From Planctomycetota bacterium (lineage in GTDB: Bacteria; Planctomycetota; JACQVV01; JASMLP01): a stretch of 62,092 bases of DNA. The position numbers were made by a program, and so were the translations under genes. The notes beneath the pieces were generated by a model. The model did not search any database. It had not been told where the DNA came from and saw nothing but the letters and a program-made list of their open reading frames with translations. Below are positions 9,064 through 18,269 of this stretch, one piece after another (positions within the stretch are counted from its first letter, which is position 1; every line of letters starts with the position of its first letter). Location: the NCBI GenBank assembly GCA_030748635.1, contig JASMLP010000104.1, positions 1 through 62,092 on the forward strand, in the 5' to 3' direction.

Positions 9064-9567
9064 TCAGGATGAGACCTTTTCCGGTTGGCATTGGGTGCAA
9101 AGAAGGTGGAGTCGGTCGGTAATCGGGGTGTTCGGTTGGCCGCTGGCGACAAAAGAGATTCCCCGGGAGCGATCACATTTTTGGCAACGCCCGCGGGTTC
9201 GTTCCCAAAGAGCCCAGAGCGCGTCACGGAGGTGAGCGTGGGGAGGATCTGGGACGGGAGGGGTGGCGGTCTCGTTCGATTCCGTTTCGGATCCCTCCTT
9301 CGTGGCTCCGGCCCCGTCTTCGGATGCGGGAGAGCTTGGCGATGAGGGAGAAGGCCATTCGTCGGACGTCGATTCGACGAGAGCGGCTCGGCTCTGTAGC
9401 CAGAGTGTCTCGAAGCGATTTCTAAGTCGCTGCGCCAATTCCTGGTCCAGCCTGATCTCCTCGGAACGGATTTCCTTGCGGATCTCCGTGATACGATCAC
9501 GGACCTGCTCTCGGATCTCCTCGGGGGAGGTGTCTTGTTTGTCGCGAAGAAAGTCGAAAAAGCCCAT
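9064..9567 (-). CDS. Small zinc-ribbon protein of unknown function
   Basis: This 167-residue protein begins MGFFDFLRDKQDTSPEE, then has a charged helical segment (about 15-60), a Ser/Pro/Glu-rich linker (about 65-105) and a C-terminal domain with CQKC and CTQC pairs, a likely four-cysteine zinc site. DksA/TraR-type proteins pair a coiled coil with a C4 finger, but the DksA acidic tip motif is not seen, so I do not assign that name. It lies between the large sigma-54 activator and the TolC-like gene, probably in one transcript. The function is unknown. Confidence 0.75.
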   Translation of the reverse strand: MGFFDFLRDKQDTSPEEIREQVRDRITEIRKEIRSEEIRLDQELAQRLRNRFETLWLQSRAALVESTSDEWPSPSSPSSPASEDGAGATKEGSETESNETATPPVPDPPHAHLRDALWALWERTRGRCQKCDRSRGISFVASGQPNTPITDRLHLLCTQCQPEKVSS

Positions 9568-9678
9568 CGGAATCTCAATCGTTGAGATGGAGGAAACGGA
9601 GGCTGCGTCTATTGGGGCCGCAACTCGCTGTAAGGTAAAGAAAGATAGCGGTCCTGGGAGATTGAATCAAGGTGTGAG

Positions 9679-12600
9679 TCAATCTCGGGCGATCTTCCAC
9701 TTCTTCCTCTTTTCCCACAAGGTCTTGCGACTGACCCCCAGAATCCGGGCGATTTCCGTATCATTATAGTTCTGCTGGTGAACTTGGATGAATCGTTTGG
9801 TGTAGTCCTCGATCGAGAGTTCTTCATCGAAAAGGCTGCTGGGGGCCGAGGGGGGGGCGGCTCCGAATTCGTGCTGGAAATTCTCCGCATCGATCCATTC
9901 GCCATCGGCGATGCTGATGGCTCCGGTGATTGCGTTTCGCAGTTCACGTATATTGCCTGGCCAGGAGTGTTTGAGTAGCAGCTCTCGGGCGGACCGGGTC
10001 AGTTTTTTCGGTTTCTTGTCGAGTTCGATGGCGAGGGATTCGAGCAGATGATCGATCAGCAGTTCGATGTCTTCGCGACGGTCGCGCAGAGGAGGGAGAT
10101 GAATGGTGAGCACATTGAGTCGATAATAGAGATCGGCCCGAAACTCGCCGGATTCGACGAGAGTCTGGAGATTTTTGTTGGAGGCGGAGAGGATGCGCAC
10201 GTTAATTGATATCAGATCCTTGCCGCCGACTCTCCGGATCTCACCTTCCTGGAGAACCCGGAGAAGCTTTTTCTGCATCGACGAGGACATCTCTCCCACT
10301 TCGTCGAGAAAGAGCGTCCCATTGTTGGCGATTTCGAAGAGTCCTTTGCTGTCCTGGTCGGCGCCAGTGAAGGCTCCCTTGACGTAACCGAACATTTCAC
10401 TTTCGAGGAGGGTTTCGCTGATCGCCGCGCAGTTTTCGCTGACGAAATTTTCCTCCTTACGAGCTCCGTTGTAGTGGATGGCCTTGGCGACGAGTTCCTT
10501 TCCGGTTCCACTTTCTCCATGAATGAAGACCGGGATGTCCGATTCCTTGACCTTGTCCAGTAGTCGAAAAACTTCCTGCATCGACTCGCTTTTGCCGATG
10601 ATGTTGTGGTAGCTGAATTTCTGTTCCAGTTCCGTCTGCTGGACCTTCAGGATCGTTTGGGCCTGGGCTAGTTCCGTGGAAGTCTTGTCGACCTGCTCTA
10701 CCAGGCCGATGTTGTGAGTCTGGAGTTGTTGATTCATCGACTCAATGCGTTCTTTGGAGCGTAGGAGTTCTTCGTTTTTCTGGGTGTTTTCCTCGAACAA
10801 ACGCGCGTTATGAATCGCGAGCGACGCCTGGTCAGCGAAGACCTCGAGCAATTTTTTCTCGTTGTTGGTGAAAACACCCGACTCGAAACGATTGTCGATG
10901 TAGAGACAACCCAGAACGGTATCGCGTAGTTTCAAGGGGACACAGAGAACCGAATGAAGAGCGAGGTCGGTGACCGATTGATATTTGTAGAGGCGCTGGT
11001 CTTTCTGGGCGTTGGTGGTGAGAACCGCTTCGCCGTCGGATAGGACCGACTCCACGATCGACATCGAAATTCGTTCCTCGGGATCCTCGATCTCCTCTTT
11101 CTCGAAACTGCGCGCGATCCGGAACTGGATCTCCTCATTTTCGGTCAGGATGAGAAAGCCTCGTTCGGCTTTGCTCAATTCAATGGCCGTGTCGATGATG
11201 ATTTCGAGTAGATGGGCCAGGTGGTGTTCGGTGTTGATCTTCTTGTTGATCTCGAGAAGTTTCTGGAGCGTATTGACCTCGTCGCGGAGAAGATTGAGGT
11301 TGAGAACTTTGATCTCCTCACGATATTCCTGCACCGCTTGTTCCATCTCGGACAGTTCCTGAATGTCAGGTTCCGGGTTTTCCGAGAGGCTCTCTTCGGA
11401 TGGATGGGTGGCGCGCAATCCGATAATCGAACTTTCGCTCACCTGACGCGCGGATCCGATTCGGTTCTGAAGCTTCTTCAGGCCTCGTTTGAGGTCTCGA
11501 CGCCCCGAGAGTTCGAAAAAGGCCTCTTGATGTTCCTCGGGAACTCCCTGGGCGATTTCGTTGAGAGTCTTGAAGGCGTTCTTGCAGTATCCGAGAGCTT
11601 GCTCGGTTTCTCCGTCCTGTTCGAGGATCAGCGCCAGAAGGAACTCGATGTGCCAGAGAAGACCTCGGGCCTCGAAACGAGTACAGACGGCCAGACTCTC
11701 TCGAAGTTCCTCGGAGAACCGTTTCCGTTCTTCCGAGGAGAGAGTCGCGGATGTGCGTAGAATCCAGTATCGGGCTCGATCAGCCCAGGAGTAGATCTGA
11801 ACGGTATCGGGCTGAACCGCTTCCAGGAGGTCGTTGGCCTCGCCGGTTTCTCCTACGGCGAGATAGGTTTCGGCCAGGAGCAGGGTCGCGATGGTGGGGG
11901 CGGGGGATTGGTCTATAATGGGGCGCAAATGGGCTTCGGCCTCTTCCAGATCTTTGCGCGTCAGGGCTTCTCGGCCGGCGAGCATCGCGAGTTCCGTTTC
12001 GAGTTCTCCTTCGAGGCCGACGGTTTCTCGGAGGATGCGCTTACGGGTTTCCTGGGCTCCGGGAAGGATACCCGCCTGGAGTTGGGCCCGGGCCATGCAG
12101 AGCAATCCCTGGATGCGCGCGTGGCGGTTGCCGGTATCGTCGGCGAGGACGATTGCGCGACGGAATTCTTCCATACTTCGTTTGAAATGAGCTGTACGAA
12201 GAAGCACCTCGCCCATGGCGAGTCGAATCCTGCGCTGACCGAGCAGATCTCCAGCTTGACGACAGATTTTCAGCGCTTGTTCGAAGTGGGATCCGGGAGA
12301 AGGGTGGTGTTCATAGAAATTCGGATCCGCGACCTGTTTCCAGTATAGAGCCGGATCGGCGTCGAGGTTGCACGCCTTGATGAGTTGAGAGAGGCCCTCC
12401 TCGAAGATCGGAGTGGATTTTTCGTATTCCCCGGACTGGGCGAAGAGCGTCCCCTTGAGGAAAAGGATTCGGCCGCGAAAAACCGGACCTTCTCGTTGGC
12501 CGAGTAGATTGAGGGCTTCATCGAGGATCTTGAGTCCAAGGTGCGTACCGCGGATGAAACCGGTGCAATATGCGATACCGAGGAAAGCTTCCTGAATCTC

Positions 12601-14982
12601 CTCTTGCTGGTGATCGAGGTCTTCACGGCGGGAAAGAGAAAGAGCGGTTTCGTGAGACGCTAGCGCTTTCTGCAGATCGCCTTGCTGGCGGTGCAATCGT
12701 CCGAGTCGATTGGAGAGTGAAATCCGTTTTTCTCGATTTTCCGGATCGGTGGTATCCAAGGCGGAGTGAACGAATTCGATCGCGGTGGGACGGTCGCCGA
12801 GTTCCTCGGCTCGGATGGCGGCTTGGACGAGGTACTGTGGGTTGTGAGAAAGGCGAGCGATCTCTTCGGGAAGGACCCGTTCGTTGGGGCCGCTTCCCAG
12901 CGAGGACTGGATTTTTTCGAACAGAAAGGCTTTTTCGGCCCGAGAAGCGATTTCCTGGGAGATCGATTCGCCGGCTCGGGTGAGGGCGTGCCGGGAATAG
13001 ATGGGATGCGTGATCCGGATCTGGACTCCGTCCGGATCCAGGCGCCACTCGATCAGTCCCGCTGTCAACAGTTCGAGCAGGCTTTCGAGGGTGTCGGAAG
13101 GACTGGACCCCGCGGCTCGGGAGGCGAGTTCGAGGCCGATGGGTCGACTGATGACTCCCAGGACCGTGAGCAGTCGTCGGGCCGCGGGGCTGAGTCGCTC
13201 CAGGCGACAGGATACTACCGCGTCGAGAGACTCCGGCAACTTCATGGTGCTTGGGTCGGGCGCGTTGATCAGCCAGGACCCTTCTTCGAAGAAGAGGTCT
13301 TCGTCCCGGACCATGTTGCGGACGATTTCCGAGACGAATATGGGAACTCCGCCGGTCACTTCGTAAACACGTTTCCCAAACCGATTGGGCGCATTCTTCA
13401 TTCCCAGAAGACCGGAGATCTGCTGGCTGACGCCGGTCGGATCCAGGGGAGTTAGCGAGATCCTTTCCAGCTTCTCCTGGGATTCCAGACTCTGAAGCAA
13501 TGAACAGGTGGTGGTATCTAGCCGATCCGCGGAATAGGTGGAGACGGCGATTCGCGGACCTCCCTCGGACGCGATTCGCGCGAGGAAGAGTCGGATGGCT
13601 CCCAGGGCGAACGGCGGAGCATGATGTAGGTCTTCGATATGGATCAGCACCGATTCGTGTCGGGCGATTTCGATCAGGGCCGAGGCCACCGCGTCGACGA
13701 TCCGGATTCTCTCTTCACCGGGAGGGAGAGGAGGATCTCGCTCCAGGTCCCCTAAGTCGATCGAGGGAGAAATCTGGGCGAGCGGGGGGCGAAGGTGGGT
13801 TGGGATCGATTCGTGGGAAGCGATCTCTTCGGCGATCGGAACGAGTGGCCCCAGGAGAGCGTGTTTCATCTCCTGGCAGTTTCCGGACAGAAACCGTCCT
13901 CCGCGGCCGCGAAAGAGTGCCGCGGTGTGCATCAGGAGACGGGATTTGCCCAGGCCTGTCGGGCCTTCGATCAGGGCGATCGGGGGCTGATTCGCCTGGG
14001 GATCGAACAGCACCTCCAGGCGGCTCTGCTCCCGTTCACGACCGACCAATGTCGGAACTCGTAGAGGCAGGCGCACCGGTTCCCACAGGGAAGATTCGGG
14101 TTGGGCGAATTCGGCCAGCGCGAGAGCGACATCGTGGACCCGGCGATAGCGGTCCTTGGGGTGTTTTTCGAGCAGGCGCATGAGGATCTTGTGGAGTGGG
14201 TCGGGAATCTCCCCGCGTTTCTTGGGGGGGACTCGCGGGGCGCGCTCGATATGCTGGTTGAAGGTGACGTCCGGAGAGGGGTCTCGAAACGGAGGTCGTC
14301 GGACCAGGAGGTGATAGAAAAGGACCCCGAGTAGATAGAGATCAGCGCGGTCGTCGACTCGACGCCCCAGCAGGACTTCGGGGACCGCATAGGTGGAGTC
14401 GGTACGGCCGTGGCAGGTTCGCGCGCCGATCGGAACGGCGTCGAGCGCCAGGTCGGAGAGCAGGATCTGCTCTTTCCCGTTTTCGGTTTCGATCAGAAAG
14501 ATTTTGGTGGCGTCTAGGGAGAGGGTGACCAGTCCTCGAGAATGAATGAACTCCAGCGCTTCGCAGATCTGGATTCCCCAACGGACAATGCGGTCGGGGT
14601 CGGCGCCACGAGCCGCGTCGTACAGATTCAGAGGATTTTCAAGTAACGGGGTGACGTGAAAGAAAACCTCTTCCTCGTCGGGCGTGAGATCGGAAGCGTC
14701 CTCTCCGACAGCCGGATTTTCGACGGAAGGAGATCCGGTCGTGGCTTCTTGGCCTAGAATTCCGAAGTCGATCGGAGTCAGGATGCCGGGATGCTTCAGA
14801 TTCGAGAATTTCAGCCAGATGGCCTGGTAGTAGGAGAGAAAAGCGCTTCCGGATCCGGGGAGCCGGAGAGTTTCCAGAGCCACCGACTGGTCGTTTTTGA
14901 GTCGGTCACGGGCTTCGTAGCGGGTTCCTCGCTCGGAGGTTTCCAGGACCCGGACCAGGGAGTAGCGGTTGCGAAGGATCAT
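9679..14982 (-). CDS. Pseudokinase-STAND ATPase-TPR-GAF-sigma-54 activator fusion
   Basis: This 1767-residue regulator starts MILRNRYSLVRVLE at 14982, where the ATG overlaps the preceding stop (ATGA). Approximate domains are: a kinase-like domain (1-285), an NTPase with GPTGLGKS (300-560), TPR-like repeats (700-1150), GAF (1240-1390), a coiled coil, a sigma-54 AAA+ domain (1455-1700) with GESGTGKE and GAFTGA, and a C-terminal helix-turn-helix with EIARILGVSRKTLWEKR. The kinase-like domain has lost catalytic residues. The VAxK lysine reads VALET, the HRD motif reads TLS (GLVTLSLDATKIFL) and DFG reads DLA. It is therefore probably a pseudokinase acting as a scaffold or sensor. The sigma-54 part has all motifs needed for activity. 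Confidence 0.9.
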   Translation of the reverse strand: MILRNRYSLVRVLETSERGTRYEARDRLKNDQSVALETLRLPGSGSAFLSYYQAIWLKFSNLKHPGILTPIDFGILGQEATTGSPSVENPAVGEDASDLTPDEEEVFFHVTPLLENPLNLYDAARGADPDRIVRWGIQICEALEFIHSRGLVTLSLDATKIFLIETENGKEQILLSDLALDAVPIGARTCHGRTDSTYAVPEVLLGRRVDDRADLYLLGVLFYHLLVRRPPFRDPSPDVTFNQHIERAPRVPPKKRGEIPDPLHKILMRLLEKHPKDRYRRVHDVALALAEFAQPESSLWEPVRLPLRVPTLVGREREQSRLEVLFDPQANQPPIALIEGPTGLGKSRLLMHTAALFRGRGGRFLSGNCQEMKHALLGPLVPIAEEIASHESIPTHLRPPLAQISPSIDLGDLERDPPLPPGEERIRIVDAVASALIEIARHESVLIHIEDLHHAPPFALGAIRLFLARIASEGGPRIAVSTYSADRLDTTTCSLLQSLESQEKLERISLTPLDPTGVSQQISGLLGMKNAPNRFGKRVYEVTGGVPIFVSEIVRNMVRDEDLFFEEGSWLINAPDPSTMKLPESLDAVVSCRLERLSPAARRLLTVLGVISRPIGLELASRAAGSSPSDTLESLLELLTAGLIEWRLDPDGVQIRITHPIYSRHALTRAGESISQEIASRAEKAFLFEKIQSSLGSGPNERVLPEEIARLSHNPQYLVQAAIRAEELGDRPTAIEFVHSALDTTDPENREKRISLSNRLGRLHRQQGDLQKALASHETALSLSRREDLDHQQEEIQEAFLGIAYCTGFIRGTHLGLKILDEALNLLGQREGPVFRGRILFLKGTLFAQSGEYEKSTPIFEEGLSQLIKACNLDADPALYWKQVADPNFYEHHPSPGSHFEQALKICRQAGDLLGQRRIRLAMGEVLLRTAHFKRSMEEFRRAIVLADDTGNRHARIQGLLCMARAQLQAGILPGAQETRKRILRETVGLEGELETELAMLAGREALTRKDLEEAEAHLRPIIDQSPAPTIATLLLAETYLAVGETGEANDLLEAVQPDTVQIYSWADRARYWILRTSATLSSEERKRFSEELRESLAVCTRFEARGLLWHIEFLLALILEQDGETEQALGYCKNAFKTLNEIAQGVPEEHQEAFFELSGRRDLKRGLKKLQNRIGSARQVSESSIIGLRATHPSEESLSENPEPDIQELSEMEQAVQEYREEIKVLNLNLLRDEVNTLQKLLEINKKINTEHHLAHLLEIIIDTAIELSKAERGFLILTENEEIQFRIARSFEKEEIEDPEERISMSIVESVLSDGEAVLTTNAQKDQRLYKYQSVTDLALHSVLCVPLKLRDTVLGCLYIDNRFESGVFTNNEKKLLEVFADQASLAIHNARLFEENTQKNEELLRSKERIESMNQQLQTHNIGLVEQVDKTSTELAQAQTILKVQQTELEQKFSYHNIIGKSESMQEVFRLLDKVKESDIPVFIHGESGTGKELVAKAIHYNGARKEENFVSENCAAISETLLESEMFGYVKGAFTGADQDSKGLFEIANNGTLFLDEVGEMSSSMQKKLLRVLQEGEIRRVGGKDLISINVRILSASNKNLQTLVESGEFRADLYYRLNVLTIHLPPLRDRREDIELLIDHLLESLAIELDKKPKKLTRSARELLLKHSWPGNIRELRNAITGAISIADGEWIDAENFQHEFGAAPPSAPSSLFDEELSIEDYTKRFIQVHQQNYNDTEIARILGVSRKTLWEKRKKWKIARD

Positions 14983-15635
14983 AGCGCGCTCGGGACTCGG
15001 TTGGGAACGCGCATCGGGTTTTCGCAGGTGGGGCAGGAGAAGGTTTTGCCGGAGGAAATGTTTTTCACATCCGCGGCTTGATGGCACACGTGGCAGCGGG
15101 TGATCCCGTGTTGTTGAAATTCCAGGATTTCATCCACCTGTCGTTTCTCCAGGTGGCCGAGGTGGACACAGACTTCACCGAGTCGGAAGAAAAGGTGCTG
15201 GTTTCGGGCCAATCGGGTCTGTTCTTTGACCGATTCGATGACTTCTTTTTGGCTCATGAATCCGTTTTCGATGGCAAGATAGCCGAATCGGATGTCGGAT
15301 TGGCGTTCGTCGGGAGCGACGGCCGGTTTGTTTCGCAGCTGCTTCTGGATCTCGAGGAGTTCACGCAGTCTGTTCCGGTCGATGAGCCCGCGGCGGAGCA
15401 TGATCGTTCCGAGTAGATGGGGGGGAGGGGTGGTGTCCTGTTCGGCAAGACACTCGGCCAGCTGGTGCGAATCGAGATAGCCGAGGTCGAGGGCAATTTT
15501 TCCGAAGAGGATCTCTTCATCGTGCACCATAGACGGGGCATTGTAGGTCGGGGGAGGAGTAGCTGCAAGCGGTGGAAGGATGTTCGGTTGCACAACCGTG
15601 GGATTGGATGTAATACTCAGGTTCTCGATTTTCAT
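14979..15635 (-). CDS. Four-repeat helical protein with C-terminal zinc ribbon
   Basis: This 218-residue protein starts at MKIENLSITS. After a Pro-rich N-terminus it contains four copies of a module of about 25-30 residues, seen as LFGKIALDLGYLDSHQLAEC, LLGTIMLRRGLIDRNRLREL, RFGYLAIENGFMSQKEVIES and RLGEVCVHLGHLEKRQVDEI. The pattern (x-L-G-x-x-L-x-x-x-G-x-[LI]-x-x-x-x-[LV]) resembles half of the MshEN/GspE N-terminal domain, which binds c-di-GMP in some proteins. The C-terminus has CHVCHQ and CPTCENP, a likely zinc ribbon. Its stop overlaps the start of the pseudokinase regulator. The start could also be the internal ATG at 15530. Confidence 0.75.
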   Translation of the reverse strand: MKIENLSITSNPTVVQPNILPPLAATPPPTYNAPSMVHDEEILFGKIALDLGYLDSHQLAECLAEQDTTPPPHLLGTIMLRRGLIDRNRLRELLEIQKQLRNKPAVAPDERQSDIRFGYLAIENGFMSQKEVIESVKEQTRLARNQHLFFRLGEVCVHLGHLEKRQVDEILEFQQHGITRCHVCHQAADVKNISSGKTFSCPTCENPMRVPNRVPSAL

Positions 15636-16530
15636 GAATCTTTCGGAAGTTGCCGTGTCTACACACGCCCGATTTCTCAAACAAAAAGCCCTTTTCACAG
15701 CCGCAGCCCGCGCCAATCGGGAGGATCGGTTTCGTCGCGGCGCCCTGGTGGAGTTGCCGGCGCGAGGCGATTTGGTGGTTATGGGGGACCTGCACGGTCA
15801 TCGGGCGAACCTGAACAAGGTCTACAACGCCCTGGACCTGGGGAACCACCCGGAACGACACCTGGTGATCCAGGAGTTGGTTCACATCCTCGAGGTGGGG
15901 GTCGACACCAGCTACGAAATGCTCGAAGAGGTCGCCGCGATCAAGATCCGATACCCCGATCAGGTTCATATCCTCATGGGCAACCACGAGCATGCTGAAC
16001 TGGTCGGAGAGGAGATTCTCAAGGGCGGGATCTGCCTCAATATCCTCTTCAAGGAGCCGATCAAGAGGAAGTACAAGGAATACTATGAGAAGGCCCGAGT
16101 CGAGTTGGATCGGTTTCTGGAGAGTCTTCTTCTGGCTGTTCGTACCGAGAATCGGCTTTTCTTCTCCCACTCCAGTCCGGATCGGCATACCGTCGAACAC
16201 TTTGATCTGGATTGGTTTCGCAACCGTACCAGCGATTTCTACGAGGATGGGGACATGGTGTACAACCTGCTCTGGTCGCGGGACTACCAGGATGAGGCGG
16301 CCGAGGAGTTCGCTCGTCGGATGGATGCGGAGGTTCTGATCGTGGGCCACACCGCCTGTAAGAACGGCTTCAGCATCCCGAGCAAGCGGCATCTGATCAT
16401 CGATTCCAAAGATGATCGGGGCTGTTTTCTCACTCTTCGCCTCGACCGACCTTATAGCCATAATGATATCGGCAAGACCATTCGCCGAATCGATCCTCCG
16501 CGCAAGAAGAAGACCCGGTCGGGTTCCTGA
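15634..16530 (+). CDS. PPP-family metallophosphoesterase with a degenerate second motif
   Basis: This protein of about 298 residues has the calcineurin-type motifs GDLHGHRANLNK, GNHEHAEL, FFSHSSPD and ILIVGHTACKNGF. The second PPP motif (GDxVDRG) is missing: the equivalent place reads HPERHLVIQELVHI. The family dephosphorylates phosphoproteins or dinucleoside polyphosphates, and the substrate here is unknown. Two starts are possible: ATG at 15634, which overlaps the divergent gene's ATG, or GTG at 15655, which has GGAAG five bases upstream and avoids the overlap. A link to the kinase-like proteins next door is an inference. Confidence 0.85.
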   Translation: MNLSEVAVSTHARFLKQKALFTAAARANREDRFRRGALVELPARGDLVVMGDLHGHRANLNKVYNALDLGNHPERHLVIQELVHILEVGVDTSYEMLEEVAAIKIRYPDQVHILMGNHEHAELVGEEILKGGICLNILFKEPIKRKYKEYYEKARVELDRFLESLLLAVRTENRLFFSHSSPDRHTVEHFDLDWFRNRTSDFYEDGDMVYNLLWSRDYQDEAAEEFARRMDAEVLIVGHTACKNGFSIPSKRHLIIDSKDDRGCFLTLRLDRPYSHNDIGKTIRRIDPPRKKKTRSGS

Positions 16531-16667
16531 GCGAACGGGTCACCTACGCTTTCTTTGGTCGCCAGCGGTCCAGGTTGATCGAGGAGGTAAGGATCGAGCT
16601 CCGGATTTCCTCCTCTCTCTTGTCGGCATCTCTCATCGGGTGTTCGCCGAGGAAAGCTGTGGAGCCG

Positions 16668-17312
16668 TTACCCCGTCTCGCGGATCGTTTCGATCAGGGT
16701 CGCTAGGGCTGCTTCGCGCGTTTCGAACCAGGTCGGTTTCTCTCCGAGGATGAGCACGCGACTTGTGAGGCGGCCCAGGACATTGGCCAGGACGAGGTCG
16801 CTGTTCGTCCTCTCTTGCTGTGCCCGGGCCCGGGCCAGAAGCTCTTCGTCGTCGGTTCCCGGAGCCGCCGCCTTGAAGGAAACCACAAAGAGATCGGGCG
16901 ACCAGCTTTTGAGGTGGTCGAGGATTTTGGGCGTCGGTCGGAGTCGCAGAACCCACTCGGCCTGGCCGGAGGGGATTTTCGTTTCGAGATTTCCGTCCGG
17001 TGTGTCCGTCGCGATCTCGTAGTCGCCGACCGCGGCCGAATGGACGACGATCCCGCCCGGGTTTCGTTCGATCCACCCTTTCATCCGGGTCATGAGGTCG
17101 CGTGTCGAACTGAACTCCTCGCACCGGAAAGTGATCCCTTCTCCGGCTCCCCTCAGCGCGACCTCGCGGCTGGCCAGGAGGGTGATATTCCGTTCGGGTT
17201 CCAGGCAAGAGGCGATTCGGATCGCGGTGGACCCCCCGGCCTGGGCCGAGAGGTAGCGGATCGCATCGATCGGATTGCGGGTGGCGCCGGAAGTGATCAG
17301 GATCGGTCGCAC
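16668..17312 (-). CDS. coaB: Phosphopantothenate-cysteine ligase-like protein (stand-alone CoaB)
   Basis: This 214-residue protein starts with GTG. The opening ILITSGATRNPIDAIRYLS and the later VVHSAAVGDY motif are typical of the CoaB half of the Dfp/CoaBC coenzyme A enzyme, which joins cysteine to 4'-phosphopantothenate using a nucleotide triphosphate. The flavin-binding decarboxylase half (CoaC) is not fused to it and is not in this window, so it should be encoded elsewhere. The segment LKSWSPDLFVVSFKAAAPG matches the usual CoaB substrate region. It follows a small reading frame and a TPR gene on the same strand. Confidence 0.85.
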   Translation of the reverse strand: MRPILITSGATRNPIDAIRYLSAQAGGSTAIRIASCLEPERNITLLASREVALRGAGEGITFRCEEFSSTRDLMTRMKGWIERNPGGIVVHSAAVGDYEIATDTPDGNLETKIPSGQAEWVLRLRPTPKILDHLKSWSPDLFVVSFKAAAPGTDDEELLARARAQQERTNSDLVLANVLGRLTSRVLILGEKPTWFETREAALATLIETIRETG

Positions 17313-17434
17313 AGGAACTCCAGAAATTGAATGGCGATGATGGTGGAGAAGGTGATGTTGTCGAGGGTCACGCCGAGAGTGAAGCAGTGGCCGTCGAGGG
17401 CCAGTCGGGTTTCGATCCGCTCAGCCTGAAGAAT
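17297..17434 (-). CDS. Small reading frame with no standard start codon (45 residues)
   Basis: Between the TPR gene stop (17465-17467) and the coaB GTG there is an open frame of 55 codons (17300-17464) ending in TGA at 17297-17299, overlapping the coaB start by 16 bases with the stop included. It uses mostly C or G in third positions, like a real gene here, and encodes segments such as ERIETRLALDGHCFTLGVTL and STIIAIQFLEFL. It has no ATG, GTG or TTG near its beginning. The best start by position is ATT at 17434, 9 bases after GGAAAC. Alternatives are a sequence error, or readthrough of the TPR stop, since both are in the same frame. I do not recognise the product. Confidence 0.4.
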   Translation of the reverse strand: MLQAERIETRLALDGHCFTLGVTLDNITFSTIIAIQFLEFLCDRS

Positions 17435-17464
17435 GGCTTTATCGTTTCCAGGTGAAACCTCGGG

Positions 17465-18199
17465 TCAGGAATCGGCGGTCGGTTTCGTCGATTTCAGTTT
17501 GCTTTGCAACAATTTCATGTTGAAGAGGATGGTCTTGCGTTCCTTGTCGATCTCGAGGGCTCGGGTCCAGTACTCCACGGCCCGGGGTAGATCTCGGTTC
17601 ATGACACAGGCGATGCCGAGGTTGTTGAGGGCTTCGATGTGGTCGGGAGTCTGTTCGATGCAGCGTAGGTAAGAAGCGATCGCCTCGTCGAGTTTTCGGG
17701 TTCCGTGCAGTACCAGCCCCAGGTCGTAGTGCGCCTTGGCGTAAGCAGGATCGAGTTCGATCGCTTTTTGGTGGGCGTCGATGGCCGCTTCGGGCTGCTT
17801 CATATGGGCGTGAACGATCCCCTTCTGATTGAAAGTCCGGGCCACCTGGGTGTAAGAATCGGGGAGATTTTCGAGTTGCTCGAGGGCTTTTTCATATTGC
17901 CGCTCCTCGATCAGGGTGTCGATCTCCTTGAGAGTCGGGTCCTCCCGGGAAGTCTCCGAGGGGGGAGGTGGAGGACCGTCGCTGTCGGATTCGGAGGAAT
18001 CTTCCGCCATCAGGTGCTCGAACAGGATCTCGTCGGCCGATTCGGCATCGAGATAGCCACGGTCCATCATGACCAGGAAGACGGGGGTGGCATACTCTTC
18101 CTGCTCCAAAATGGCGCAGATTTCGGCTTCTTGCTCCGCGTTGATGAATTCCCGTTCCCGGGCGAGATGGAGAAATCGGACGGCTTGTTCCGGTAGCAT
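17465..18199 (-). CDS. Tetratricopeptide-repeat protein
   Basis: This 244-residue protein has two short helical modules at the N-terminus (FLHLAREREFINAEQEAEI and FLVMMDRGYLDAESADEILF), like those in neighbouring proteins. An acidic/proline linker (SESDSDGPPPPPS) follows, then four to five TPRs (about 95-230) including AIDAHQKAIELDPAYAKAHY and AVEYWTRALEIDKERKTIL. TPRs bind protein partners. The ATG follows AGAGG at five bases. It lies 70 bases after the cNMP-binding kinase gene and is probably co-transcribed, so the kinase may be its partner (inference). Confidence 0.88.
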   Translation of the reverse strand: MLPEQAVRFLHLAREREFINAEQEAEICAILEQEEYATPVFLVMMDRGYLDAESADEILFEHLMAEDSSESDSDGPPPPPSETSREDPTLKEIDTLIEERQYEKALEQLENLPDSYTQVARTFNQKGIVHAHMKQPEAAIDAHQKAIELDPAYAKAHYDLGLVLHGTRKLDEAIASYLRCIEQTPDHIEALNNLGIACVMNRDLPRAVEYWTRALEIDKERKTILFNMKLLQSKLKSTKPTADS

Positions 18200-18269
18200 C
18201 GTTACCTCTGTCTTTTCGTGATCGTCGTGAGCAAAAGGATGGCAGGAAGACCCTAGGGTCGTGAGCGGA

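Noticed and set aside
17297..17434. The small frame before coaB as RNA polymerase omega (rpoZ), a common coaBC neighbour
   Set aside because: No omega signature is present in its translation.
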